From assembly GCA_002440665.1 (NCBI GenBank), contig DJUX01000053.1, positions 46,972-110,971 of the forward strand: a stretch of 64,000 nt of DNA, written 5' to 3'. Each line of letters starts with the position of its first letter. Position 1 is the first letter of the stretch. The translations under genes were made by a program, and so were the position numbers. Below, piece by piece: positions 36,878 through 45,080 of this stretch. Source of the DNA: Dechloromonas sp. UBA6271 (lineage in GTDB: Bacteria; Pseudomonadota; Gammaproteobacteria; Burkholderiales; Rhodocyclaceae). The notes under the pieces were generated by a model. That model worked only from the letters and a program-made list of their open reading frames with translations. It did not search any database and was not told the DNA's origin.

Positions 36878-38878
36878 TCAGGCAGGAGGCGATTGACGCG
36901 GTGCAACAAGCGGCATGGTGATGCGGAAGCGTGTGCCCTCGCCTAGCGCACTATCGACGGCAATGCTGCCACCAAGGACGACGGTGACGGCATTCCAGAC
37001 GATATGCAGGCCGAGGCCGCTGCCGCCACGGCCGAGCTTGCTGGTGACGAAGGGATCGAAGATGCGGCCGATCAGTTCCGGCGGGATGCCAGCGCCGTCG
37101 TCGGCAACCTGCAGGCACACCTGGTCGACGCCCTCACGCGCGGCCAGAATCTCGATGCGCCCCTGCGTTCGTCCCTCGAAAGCGTGGCCCAGCGCATTCG
37201 TCAGCAGGTTGGTCAGCACCTGCCCGAGTGGCCCCGGATAGCTGTCCATCGCAATGTCGCGGGGAACCCGGCAATTTATTTTGAACGGTACCCGTTTCAG
37301 CGTGGGCTGCATGGTCAGCAGGATTTCATCGACCACTTCGGCCAGCAGGAACTGCCGGCGCTGGACGCTGGTCTGGTCGATCGCGACCTGCTTGAAGCTG
37401 GTGATCAGTTCGTTGGCCCGCTGCAGATTGCGCACGGCGATCTCGCTGCCGCGTTCGACGCGATTGACGAAACTTTCCAGCGTCGACCGGCGCAAGCCGC
37501 TTTCCATCTCGCGGCGGAAGGCGCGGGCCTGATCGTGCAGCGTCGACACCGCCATAACGCCATTGCCGATCGGCGTATTGAGCTCGTGCGCAACACCGCC
37601 GACCAGGTTGCCGAGCGAGGCGAGCTTTTCGCTACGCACCAGTTCGCCCTGCGCCAGCTTGAGGGTTTCCATGGCTTCCGACAGCTCGCGGTTGGCGCGT
37701 GCCAGATCGATGGTCCGTAACTCCACCCGGTGCTCGAGCAGCAGATTGAGTTGTTGCACGTTCTGCAGGCTCTGCAGCAGGCGCTCCTCGCTCCTTTCGA
37801 GCTCCCCCTGGCGCTGGCGGATCGCCTCGGCCATCGATTCCATGTCGGAAGCCAGCTGGTTGAATTCGAGAATCGGCCCGCGCGCCACCTTGCCGCCGAA
37901 CTTGCCGCTGGTCAGCGCCCGTGTCTGCGCGATCAGGTCGCGCAGCGGCGCACTCATCCGGGCCGCCCACAGGGGCGCCAGAATCAGCGCCAGCAGCATC
38001 GATCCGGCAAAACCACTGAGAACGAGCCCGATGGTCATCCGGACGCGCTCGTTGTCCAGCCTGGCGGGCGACCCAACCATGAAGGTCCACTGCAGCTTGT
38101 CCGAACGCGCGAGGCCGGTATCGTAGCGCGAACCGGCAAAACGGAGCTGGCGGACATCGCCATCCGGCCCCAGGGAGAGACCGCGCAGCTCGGCGGCCCA
38201 GTTGCGCAGGCGCTCGCTTTCGGCCAGATTCTTGCCGGCGACGTATTCGCCGGCGCGATCGACGACCAGCACCGGGTAAGTAAGGTCGGCCGCCCCAGCG
38301 CGCAAGACGGCGGTCGCGAAATCCGGCGCCACTTCGCCGAGCAGCACGTAATCGCCGAAGGGGATGGCCAGGCCGATCGTGGCATTGCCCTTCAGCGCCG
38401 AAAGGTAGCGGTCGCTCCAGACCCGTCGCGCCAAACGCTGCGCCGACGTAAACAGCGGATTGCGCGAAAGGTCGGTACCGACCAGATTGGGGCGTACATT
38501 CTGCGTATCTTCCGGCAGCGCCACATACTTGACGCGACCAGTGTCACTGAGCAGATAGAGGGCCGTGAAGCCGCCCTCGGCAACCACGGCATCGAGAAAG
38601 CGCTGGATCTGCGCCGGCGGCATCTCGAGGCTCAGGGCGCCGAGCGTCCCGAGGCGCCCTTCGAGGCTGTCGATCAGCTGCTCGAAATAGTGCGCCAGGC
38701 TGACTGCGTCGTTGCGCGCATGCTGGCGGTCTTCGGCAAGGATCGCGGGAACGCGGTAGGCGAGCACGCTGAAGCCGATGATGCAGAAAGTGACGAGCGT
38801 GGCGACCAACAGCAGCAGAATGAGCGAAGTCCTCAGCCGCCATGCGCCTGTTGCGGTCAACCGCTCTGACTGACTCAA
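36878..38878 (-). CDS. Membrane sensor histidine kinase
   Basis: 666 aa. Helix 1 is at about 18-38, then a periplasmic dCache-like sensor to about 280, helix 2 (VLSGFAGSMLLALILAPLWA), a HAMP domain and a coiled segment. The dimerisation/phosphoacceptor box is GGVAHELNTPIGNGV and the ATPase motifs are LTNLLTNALGHAF, VADDGAGIP, FDPFVTSK and GGSGLGLHIV. There is no receiver domain. The start is a TTG. The partner regulator is probably the first gene of this operon. Confidence 0.9.
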   Translation of the reverse strand: MSQSERLTATGAWRLRTSLILLLLVATLVTFCIIGFSVLAYRVPAILAEDRQHARNDAVSLAHYFEQLIDSLEGRLGTLGALSLEMPPAQIQRFLDAVVAEGGFTALYLLSDTGRVKYVALPEDTQNVRPNLVGTDLSRNPLFTSAQRLARRVWSDRYLSALKGNATIGLAIPFGDYVLLGEVAPDFATAVLRAGAADLTYPVLVVDRAGEYVAGKNLAESERLRNWAAELRGLSLGPDGDVRQLRFAGSRYDTGLARSDKLQWTFMVGSPARLDNERVRMTIGLVLSGFAGSMLLALILAPLWAARMSAPLRDLIAQTRALTSGKFGGKVARGPILEFNQLASDMESMAEAIRQRQGELERSEERLLQSLQNVQQLNLLLEHRVELRTIDLARANRELSEAMETLKLAQGELVRSEKLASLGNLVGGVAHELNTPIGNGVMAVSTLHDQARAFRREMESGLRRSTLESFVNRVERGSEIAVRNLQRANELITSFKQVAIDQTSVQRRQFLLAEVVDEILLTMQPTLKRVPFKINCRVPRDIAMDSYPGPLGQVLTNLLTNALGHAFEGRTQGRIEILAAREGVDQVCLQVADDGAGIPPELIGRIFDPFVTSKLGRGGSGLGLHIVWNAVTVVLGGSIAVDSALGEGTRFRITMPLVAPRQSPPA

Positions 38879-38887
38879 AATGCTTGC

Positions 38888-39985
38888 CTAGCGCAAGGTA
38901 ACGAAATGGCCGTCACGCACCACCGCGACATGCGGAATGCGGCGACTGTCGCCGAAGCGGTCGAAGCTGATGCCATCCTCGGCACCGGGAAAGGGGCCGC
39001 GCGTCAGCATGGTTTCGCGCAGCGACTCTCCGTTGTTGCGCCGGGCAAGCGCTTCCAGCACGGCGCGCGTCGCATCGTAGGCGGCGACACCGGCAAACCC
39101 AGGCTCGCGCTGGAAACGTTCGACATAGACGTCACTCAACCGTGCCAGCCCCGCCGCCTTGCTGTCGCGGTCGAAATAATTGTGAAGCACCATGCCCTCC
39201 ACCGCATTGCCGCCCAGTTCGATCAGGCGATCGGTGGTCGCCCATTGCGAGGCGAACAGGAGCACCTGCTGATTACGGTCGCGGATTTTCTGGGCAATGC
39301 GTGCCGCATCGACGGCACTCGCGATCAGCAGGATGGCATCGGGCCGCTTGTTCAGGACGTGCCGGGCAATGGCCCCGAAATTCGCATCGGGGCTGGATTC
39401 GAAGGCAAACGGCAGGACATCCCCGCCGGCCTGCTGGAAGGCGACGGTGAATTCGCGCAGCCAGCTCTCCGTGTAGGCCAGGTTCTTCTGATCATAGATA
39501 GCCGCCACGCGACGCACGCCACTCTCGCGGAAATGATAGTCGGCACTCAGCCTTGCCTCTTCGCGGGTACTCGACATCATCAGGAAGAGATTGTCGTCCT
39601 GGCCGAAAAACTTGCGCGCGGTAACGGTCGGGCTGACCAGAACGATGCCGGCCCGTTGCGCCAGCGGCAGGACAACCTCTGCCATGGCACTGGTCATCGG
39701 CCCGACGATGGCCTCGACCCCCGACGCAATCAGTTCGTTGGCGGCAGCGATTGCCTTTTCCGGGCTCTGGGCATCGTCACGGACGATCAGTTCGACCGGG
39801 CGGCCATTGATGCCCCCGGCCCGGTTGACCTCCTCAACGGCGATCTGCGCGCCATTGCGCCCGGCCTCGCCGAGATCGGCGACGTTACCGGTGAGCCCGG
39901 CGAGGAAGCCGACGCGCAGCGGCTCGCGCGGGCCGCAACCGGTCAGGATGATGACCGCGAACAGGCATGGGACGAGCCGGCTCAT
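38888..39985 (-). CDS. Periplasmic ligand-binding lipoprotein (Peripla_BP_6, LivK-like)
   Basis: 365 aa. Signal peptide with lipobox LTGC, so it is a lipoprotein. The fold has VGFLAGLTGNVADLG, GGINGRPVELIVRDDAQSP, AIVGPMTSAMAEVVLPLA and VAAYDATRAVLEAL, typical of branched-chain amino acid or amide binding proteins. No permease or ATPase gene is nearby; instead it lies between a kinase and a response regulator. It probably presents a ligand to the kinase rather than serving transport. Confidence 0.85.
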   Translation of the reverse strand: MSRLVPCLFAVIILTGCGPREPLRVGFLAGLTGNVADLGEAGRNGAQIAVEEVNRAGGINGRPVELIVRDDAQSPEKAIAAANELIASGVEAIVGPMTSAMAEVVLPLAQRAGIVLVSPTVTARKFFGQDDNLFLMMSSTREEARLSADYHFRESGVRRVAAIYDQKNLAYTESWLREFTVAFQQAGGDVLPFAFESSPDANFGAIARHVLNKRPDAILLIASAVDAARIAQKIRDRNQQVLLFASQWATTDRLIELGGNAVEGMVLHNYFDRDSKAAGLARLSDVYVERFQREPGFAGVAAYDATRAVLEALARRNNGESLRETMLTRGPFPGAEDGISFDRFGDSRRIPHVAVVRDGHFVTLR

Positions 39986-39991
39986 GGGCGT

Positions 39992-42202
39992 TCAGCGTTC
40001 CCGGTTCCCAAGCCAGACCAGCAGATCCTGTTGCGCCATCGGCGGAGCGTAAACCATCCCCTGTGCCTCGTGGCAACCGAGATCGACCAGGGTCTGCAGC
40101 TGCTCACAGTCCTCGACGCCCTCGGCCAGAACGCGCATGCCCAACTGTTTGCCGAGCTGGATCACCATCGCGGCTATCGGTGTACCGGAATGCTGGTCGT
40201 CGAGCGCGTGGACAAAGCTGCGGTCGATCTTGAGGCAGTCGGCCGGCAGGCGGGCCAGATAGCTCAGCGACGAGAAGCCGGTGCCGAAATCGTCGATGGC
40301 GATCAATGCCCCCAGTGCCTTGATCGCATGCATGCGCTCGACGGTCTGCACCCAGCCCGAAAGCGCCACGGATTCGGTTATTTCAAGCTCCAGCAGGCCG
40401 GGATCAATCGCACTTTCGGCAATCGCATCACGGACCACGTCCAGAAAGCCCGGCTGGCGGAACTGTACCGGCGACACATTGACCGCAATGCGTAGCGGAT
40501 AGCCGTGGGCCGCCAGTTCACCTTGCGCAACCAGGGCCGTCCGCAGCACCCAGCTGCCCACGGCGACAATCAGGCCGGACTGCTCGGCAACCGGAATAAG
40601 CTGGTCGAGCGGTACGAATTCACCAGCCGCGGTGCGCCAGCGCAACAAGGCTTCAATACCGACAACGGCGCCAGAAGCGAGATCGATCTGCGGCTGATAA
40701 ACGACGAAGAGGTCGCGGTTGTCCAGCGCGCTGCGTAGATCGTGCAACATGTGAATCCGCTGCCGGGTCAGCACGCCAACTTCAGCGGTGTAATAGGCGT
40801 CGTTCCCGGGACCGGCGACCTTGGCGCGCTTGAGCGCGATCGCTGCATTGCGCAGCAGATCGGCACCATCGGCGTCGACCGCATCAGCGCAGACGAGACC
40901 GATCGAGAACGAAATGATGTGCAGCCCGCCCTCACTGTCGAAGGGCTCAAGCAAGATGTTGCGCAAGCTGACCGGATTTACGACCTCGCTGCGGCCAAAG
41001 GCACCGAATACGTCGCTGCCGACTCGCGCAACATGCACGTCGTCGGGAAGCATGGCATGCAAGCGTCCACCCACCGCCTGCAGTTGCTGGTCGCCGAAGC
41101 GGTAGCCGAAGGCATCGATGGTTTCCGAGAACTGATCGATATCGATCAGCGCCAGCACGTAGTTTCCGCTCCGTGCGCCATCCACCAGTTCGTCGATGGC
41201 TTCGATCTGCGCCGCACGATTCGGCAAGCAGGTCAGGGTGTCGACGTAGGCCGCCTTGCGCAAGCGCTCGACAAGGCCGATATTCTCGCCGCAGATGGCA
41301 ATGTTGGTACGGAACACATTGAGCAGGTGACGGTCGATCTGGCGGATTGCTGCGGTCGACTCGATAAAGACGGCAAAATTGCTGCCGTGCCGCCCGGCGA
41401 AATAGAGCGCCAGGGAACGCTCGCCGCACTGGTTCCGGCGCTCCTGCAGACAACACTCCAGCATCTGGCGGGCGGTCTGCTCCGTCACTGCCGCCAGCGG
41501 CTGATTCGTCATTTCCCCGTAGCGTCCGGCCGCCGCCAGAACGATGCCATCCGTCGCATCGCCTCCGGTACGGACACAGACCATACCTTCCGGCGGGATG
41601 CCAAGCAGATCGGACAACTGCACGATGACCGCAGCGGCAAAGGACGGCAGGCCCTGCTCGGCATTGAAATGGCTGGAGCCGTCGATGATCAGTTCGAGGC
41701 CGCTGCGGCTCGCTTCCAGGCGCTGAATCTGCTCGAAGGAGCGAATGGCCGCCGTCACCGTAGTGAACAACTTGCCGCGTGTCAGTTCGGTCTTGGTCTT
41801 GTAATCGTTGATGTCGTAATTGGCGATGGCGTCGAGTTCCGGCGCATACCCCGGCTGACCGGTACGCAGAATAATCCTCACGGCATCCAGGCCCAACTCG
41901 TTGCGAATGCGTTCGACCGCCTTGAGACCGGCGTCCTCGTGTTCCATCACCACATCGAGCAAAATGACCGCAACGTCACGCTGGCGCTCAAGGAGGGCGA
42001 TCGCCTCCTCGGCACTGAAAGCATGCAGGAATTCCAGCGGCCGGCCGAGGACCCGCAAATCGCCCAGGGCAAATTCGGTGGCGTGATGGACATCCTCATC
42101 ATCATCGACGATCAGCAGGTACCAGCACGCCTCCGCCGCGCTGCCGGAATCGGGAGACGGCATGTCATCGAGGAAGGCCAGTTGATCGTCGTCGTTATGC
42201 AT
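39992..42202 (-). CDS. Response regulator with degenerate GGDEF and intact EAL domain
   Basis: 736 aa. The receiver domain has VDDDEDVH acidic pocket, the phosphoacceptor in VILLDVVMEHEDAG and the Lys in DYKTKTEL. A linker domain (DUF3369-like) follows. The GGDEF domain reads VGSDVFGAFG where RxGGDEF is expected, so it should not make c-di-GMP. The EAL domain has GIEALLRW, NVSPVQFRQPGF, ELEITES and AIDDFGTGFSSLSYL, consistent with phosphodiesterase activity. It is the first gene of the operon. Confidence 0.9.
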   Translation of the reverse strand: MHNDDDQLAFLDDMPSPDSGSAAEACWYLLIVDDDEDVHHATEFALGDLRVLGRPLEFLHAFSAEEAIALLERQRDVAVILLDVVMEHEDAGLKAVERIRNELGLDAVRIILRTGQPGYAPELDAIANYDINDYKTKTELTRGKLFTTVTAAIRSFEQIQRLEASRSGLELIIDGSSHFNAEQGLPSFAAAVIVQLSDLLGIPPEGMVCVRTGGDATDGIVLAAAGRYGEMTNQPLAAVTEQTARQMLECCLQERRNQCGERSLALYFAGRHGSNFAVFIESTAAIRQIDRHLLNVFRTNIAICGENIGLVERLRKAAYVDTLTCLPNRAAQIEAIDELVDGARSGNYVLALIDIDQFSETIDAFGYRFGDQQLQAVGGRLHAMLPDDVHVARVGSDVFGAFGRSEVVNPVSLRNILLEPFDSEGGLHIISFSIGLVCADAVDADGADLLRNAAIALKRAKVAGPGNDAYYTAEVGVLTRQRIHMLHDLRSALDNRDLFVVYQPQIDLASGAVVGIEALLRWRTAAGEFVPLDQLIPVAEQSGLIVAVGSWVLRTALVAQGELAAHGYPLRIAVNVSPVQFRQPGFLDVVRDAIAESAIDPGLLELEITESVALSGWVQTVERMHAIKALGALIAIDDFGTGFSSLSYLARLPADCLKIDRSFVHALDDQHSGTPIAAMVIQLGKQLGMRVLAEGVEDCEQLQTLVDLGCHEAQGMVYAPPMAQQDLLVWLGNRER

Positions 42203-42261
42203 TCTGCAAGCCGAATGGGATTTAATCGCAATTGAGGTCGTAGTATGGCGGCAAGCCCCAC

Positions 42262-42290
42262 AAAAACAAAGAGCCCCGCAGGGCTCTTTG
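42262..42290 (-). terminator. Rho-independent terminator of lpd
   Basis: Stem CAAAGAGCCC / GGGCTCTTTG with loop CGCA, then a T-rich run on the - strand. It ends the odhA-odhB-lpd transcript. Confidence 0.88.
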
Positions 42291-42329
42291 CTTGGTCTTG
42301 TCGGCTGACGCTTGCGCCAGCCGGCAGCA

Positions 42330-43754
42330 TCAGAAGTTCAGCGTACGCTTGTCGCAGGCCAGCGCGGCTTCATGCACGGTCTCCGACAGGGTCGGATGTG
42401 CATGACAGATGCGCGCCAGATCTTCGGAAGCACCACCGAATTCCATCGCCACGACGGCTTCTGCGATGATTTCGGAGGCGTTGGCGCCGATGATGTGCAC
42501 GCCAAGGATACGATCGGTGTCCTTGCAGGCCAGCATCTTGACGAAGCCAGAAGGATCGCCCATGCCCAGCGCCCGGCCATTGGCCAGGAACGGCACCTTG
42601 CCGGACTTGTAGGCAACGCCTTCAGCCTTGAGCTGCTGCTCGGTCTTGCCGACCCAGGCGATTTCCGGCGAGGTGTAGATGACCCAAGGAATGGTGTCGA
42701 AATTGCAGTGACCAGCCTGGCCAGCCATCAGCTCGGCAACCATGACGCCTTCTTCATGCGCCTTGTGTGCCAGCATCGGGCCGCGAACAACGTCGCCGAT
42801 CGCCCAGACACCCGGCAGATTGGTCTTGCAATGGCCATCGACTTCAACCATGCCACGCGCGTCCAGCTTGAGGCCAACGCCTTCAGCATTCAGGCCATCG
42901 GTATTCGGCACACGACCAATGGAAACAATCAGGCGGTCAGCATCAAGCTTCTGTTCCTTGCCATCCTTGTCGGTGTAGGCGATGGAAACCGATTTCTTGG
43001 TGGCCTTGATATCGCCGATCTTGACGCCCATCTGGATGTTCAGGCCCTGCTTGGTGAACAGCTTGAGGGCTTCCTTGGCAACGTCCACATCGGCTGCCGC
43101 CAGGAAATCCGGCATGGCTTCGAGAACGGTGACTTCGGAACCGACACGACGCCAGACCGAACCCATTTCCAGACCGATGACGCCAGCACCAATAATGGCC
43201 AGCTTCTTCGGCACGGATTCCTGGTTTAGGGCGCCTTCATTGTCCATGACGATTTTCTGGTCGACCGGCAGGTTCGGCAGGTGACGGGCCTTGGAGCCGG
43301 TGGCGACGATGACCTGCTTGGCCAACACTTCCTCGGCACCAACCTTGACCTTCCAGAATTCGCCTTCCTTGGCGACAAAGGAACCGTGGCCGGCCAGGAA
43401 AGTAACCTTGTTCTTCTTGAGCAGCATCTTGATGCCGCCGGTCAGCTGATTGACCACACCATCCTTGCGCGCCTTCATGGTCGGCACATCGATGCTGGCT
43501 TTTCCGACCTTGATGCCCTGGGCTTCGAATGAGTGGCCGGCTTCCTCGAACAGGTGCGAGGTATGCAGCAGGGCCTTGGACGGGATACAACCGACATTCA
43601 GGCAGGTACCGCCAAGACGCGGCTCGCCCTTCGGGTCGGCGTAGGGATTGGATTCGGCGCAGGCGGCCGTGAAGCCGAGTTGCGAAGCGCGAATGGCTGC
43701 AATGTAGCCGCCGGGGCCACCACCGATAACGAGCACGTCAAATTGCTGGGACAT
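42330..43754 (-). CDS. lpd: Dihydrolipoyl dehydrogenase (E3)
   Basis: 474 aa. It reoxidises lipoamide using NAD+ in the 2-oxoglutarate dehydrogenase complex. The FAD-binding N-terminus is [21 protein letters not shown] and the redox disulfide lies in [16 protein letters not shown]. The NAD-binding [17 protein letters not shown] and the C-terminal [15 protein letters not shown] with the catalytic His are present. Confidence 0.97.
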   Translation of the reverse strand: MSQQFDVLVIGGGPGGYIAAIRASQLGFTAACAESNPYADPKGEPRLGGTCLNVGCIPSKALLHTSHLFEEAGHSFEAQGIKVGKASIDVPTMKARKDGVVNQLTGGIKMLLKKNKVTFLAGHGSFVAKEGEFWKVKVGAEEVLAKQVIVATGSKARHLPNLPVDQKIVMDNEGALNQESVPKKLAIIGAGVIGLEMGSVWRRVGSEVTVLEAMPDFLAAADVDVAKEALKLFTKQGLNIQMGVKIGDIKATKKSVSIAYTDKDGKEQKLDADRLIVSIGRVPNTDGLNAEGVGLKLDARGMVEVDGHCKTNLPGVWAIGDVVRGPMLAHKAHEEGVMVAELMAGQAGHCNFDTIPWVIYTSPEIAWVGKTEQQLKAEGVAYKSGKVPFLANGRALGMGDPSGFVKMLACKDTDRILGVHIIGANASEIIAEAVVAMEFGGASEDLARICHAHPTLSETVHEAALACDKRTLNF

Positions 43755-43785
43755 GAATATCCTTTCAGATCTTAAATGTGCAAAA

Positions 43786-43816
43786 GCGCCAGCCCCCTTT
43801 GACGGGGAACTGGCGC
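43786..43816. other. Intergenic hairpin between odhB and lpd
   Basis: GCGCCAG and CTGGCGC arms with additional CCCC/GGGG pairing form an imperfect stem of about 31 bases in the 75-bp gap. There is no T-run, so it is more likely an mRNA processing or stability element than a terminator. Confidence 0.6.
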
Positions 43817-43829
43817 CGGCAAACGTCGA

Positions 43830-45056
43830 TTAGACGCCGAGCAGCAGGCGTGAAGGATCTTCCAGCGCTTCCTTCATGGTCACCAGACCGAGGACGGCTT
43901 CGCGGCCGTCGATGATGCGGTGGTCGTAGGACATGGCCAGATAGTTCATCGGACGCACAACGACTTGACCGTTCTCAACCATCGCGCGGTCCTTGGTGGC
44001 ATGGATGCCGAGGATCGCGGATTGCGGCGGGTTGATGATCGGGGTGGACATCATGGAACCGAAGATGCCGCCGTTGGAGATCGAGAAGGTGCCGCCGGTC
44101 AGGTCTTCGATGGACAGCTTGCCATCCTTGGCCTTGGCGCCGAATTCGGCAATCTTCTTCTCGATTTCGGCGATGCTCATCTGGTCCGCATTGCGGATGA
44201 TCGGGACGACCAGGCCACGCGGCGAACCGACGGCGATACCGATGTCGATGAAGCCGTGATAGACGATGTCATTGCCATCGACCGAAGCGTTCAGCACCGG
44301 GAACTTCTGCAGGGCGGCACAGGCAGCCTTGACGAAGAAGCCCATGAAGCCGAGGCGAACGCCGTGGGCTTTTTCGAACTTCTCGCCGTACTGCTTGCGC
44401 AGCGCCATCATCGGGCCCATGTTCACTTCATTGAACGTGGTCAGGATGGCGTTGGTTTGCTGCGATTGCAGCAGACGCTCGGCAATACGGGCACGCAGAC
44501 GGGACATCGGCACGCGCTGCTCGGTACGATCGCCGAGGGCGACAGCCACCGGCGGCGTCGGCAGGGCAGCCTTGGCAGCAGCCGGAGCGGCAACCGGGCC
44601 AGACTTCGGCGCAGCAGCAACGGCATCTTCCTTGGTCACGCGACCACCACGGCCAGAACCGGCGACGTCGGCGGCAGCGATGCCCTTTTCGTCGAGGATC
44701 TTGCGGGCCGACGGGCTGGCCGTACCGGCCGGCGCAGCGGCAGCAGGCGCCGGGGCAGCAGCAGGAGCGGCGGCCTTCGGTGCTTCGGCAGCCGGCGCAG
44801 CGGCACCCGCCTTGGCTTCGGTGTCGATGCGGGCGATCAGTTCACCGGAGACAACGGTTTCGCCGTCACCCTTGACGATCTCGACGAGGACACCGGCACC
44901 GGGCGAAGGCACTTCGAGAACGACCTTATCGGTTTCAATATCGATCAGGATTTCGTCACGGGCAACCGCCTCGCCGATTTTTTTCTTCCAGGAAGCCAGC
45001 GTGCCTTCGGCAACGGACTCGGACAACTGGGGGACTTGAACTTCGATAATGCTCAT
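43830..45056 (-). CDS. odhB: 2-oxoglutarate dehydrogenase E2, dihydrolipoyl succinyltransferase
   Basis: 408 aa. The N-terminal lipoyl domain carries the lipoylated Lys in [14 protein letters not shown], followed by an Ala/Pro-rich linker. The E3-binding domain is [20 protein letters not shown]. The C-terminal acyltransferase has [17 protein letters not shown] with the catalytic His and Asp. Confidence 0.97.
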   Translation of the reverse strand: MSIIEVQVPQLSESVAEGTLASWKKKIGEAVARDEILIDIETDKVVLEVPSPGAGVLVEIVKGDGETVVSGELIARIDTEAKAGAAAPAAEAPKAAAPAAAPAPAAAAPAGTASPSARKILDEKGIAAADVAGSGRGGRVTKEDAVAAAPKSGPVAAPAAAKAALPTPPVAVALGDRTEQRVPMSRLRARIAERLLQSQQTNAILTTFNEVNMGPMMALRKQYGEKFEKAHGVRLGFMGFFVKAACAALQKFPVLNASVDGNDIVYHGFIDIGIAVGSPRGLVVPIIRNADQMSIAEIEKKIAEFGAKAKDGKLSIEDLTGGTFSISNGGIFGSMMSTPIINPPQSAILGIHATKDRAMVENGQVVVRPMNYLAMSYDHRIIDGREAVLGLVTMKEALEDPSRLLLGV

Positions 45057-45080
45057 AGTGACTCCACTCTGCTTTAGTTA

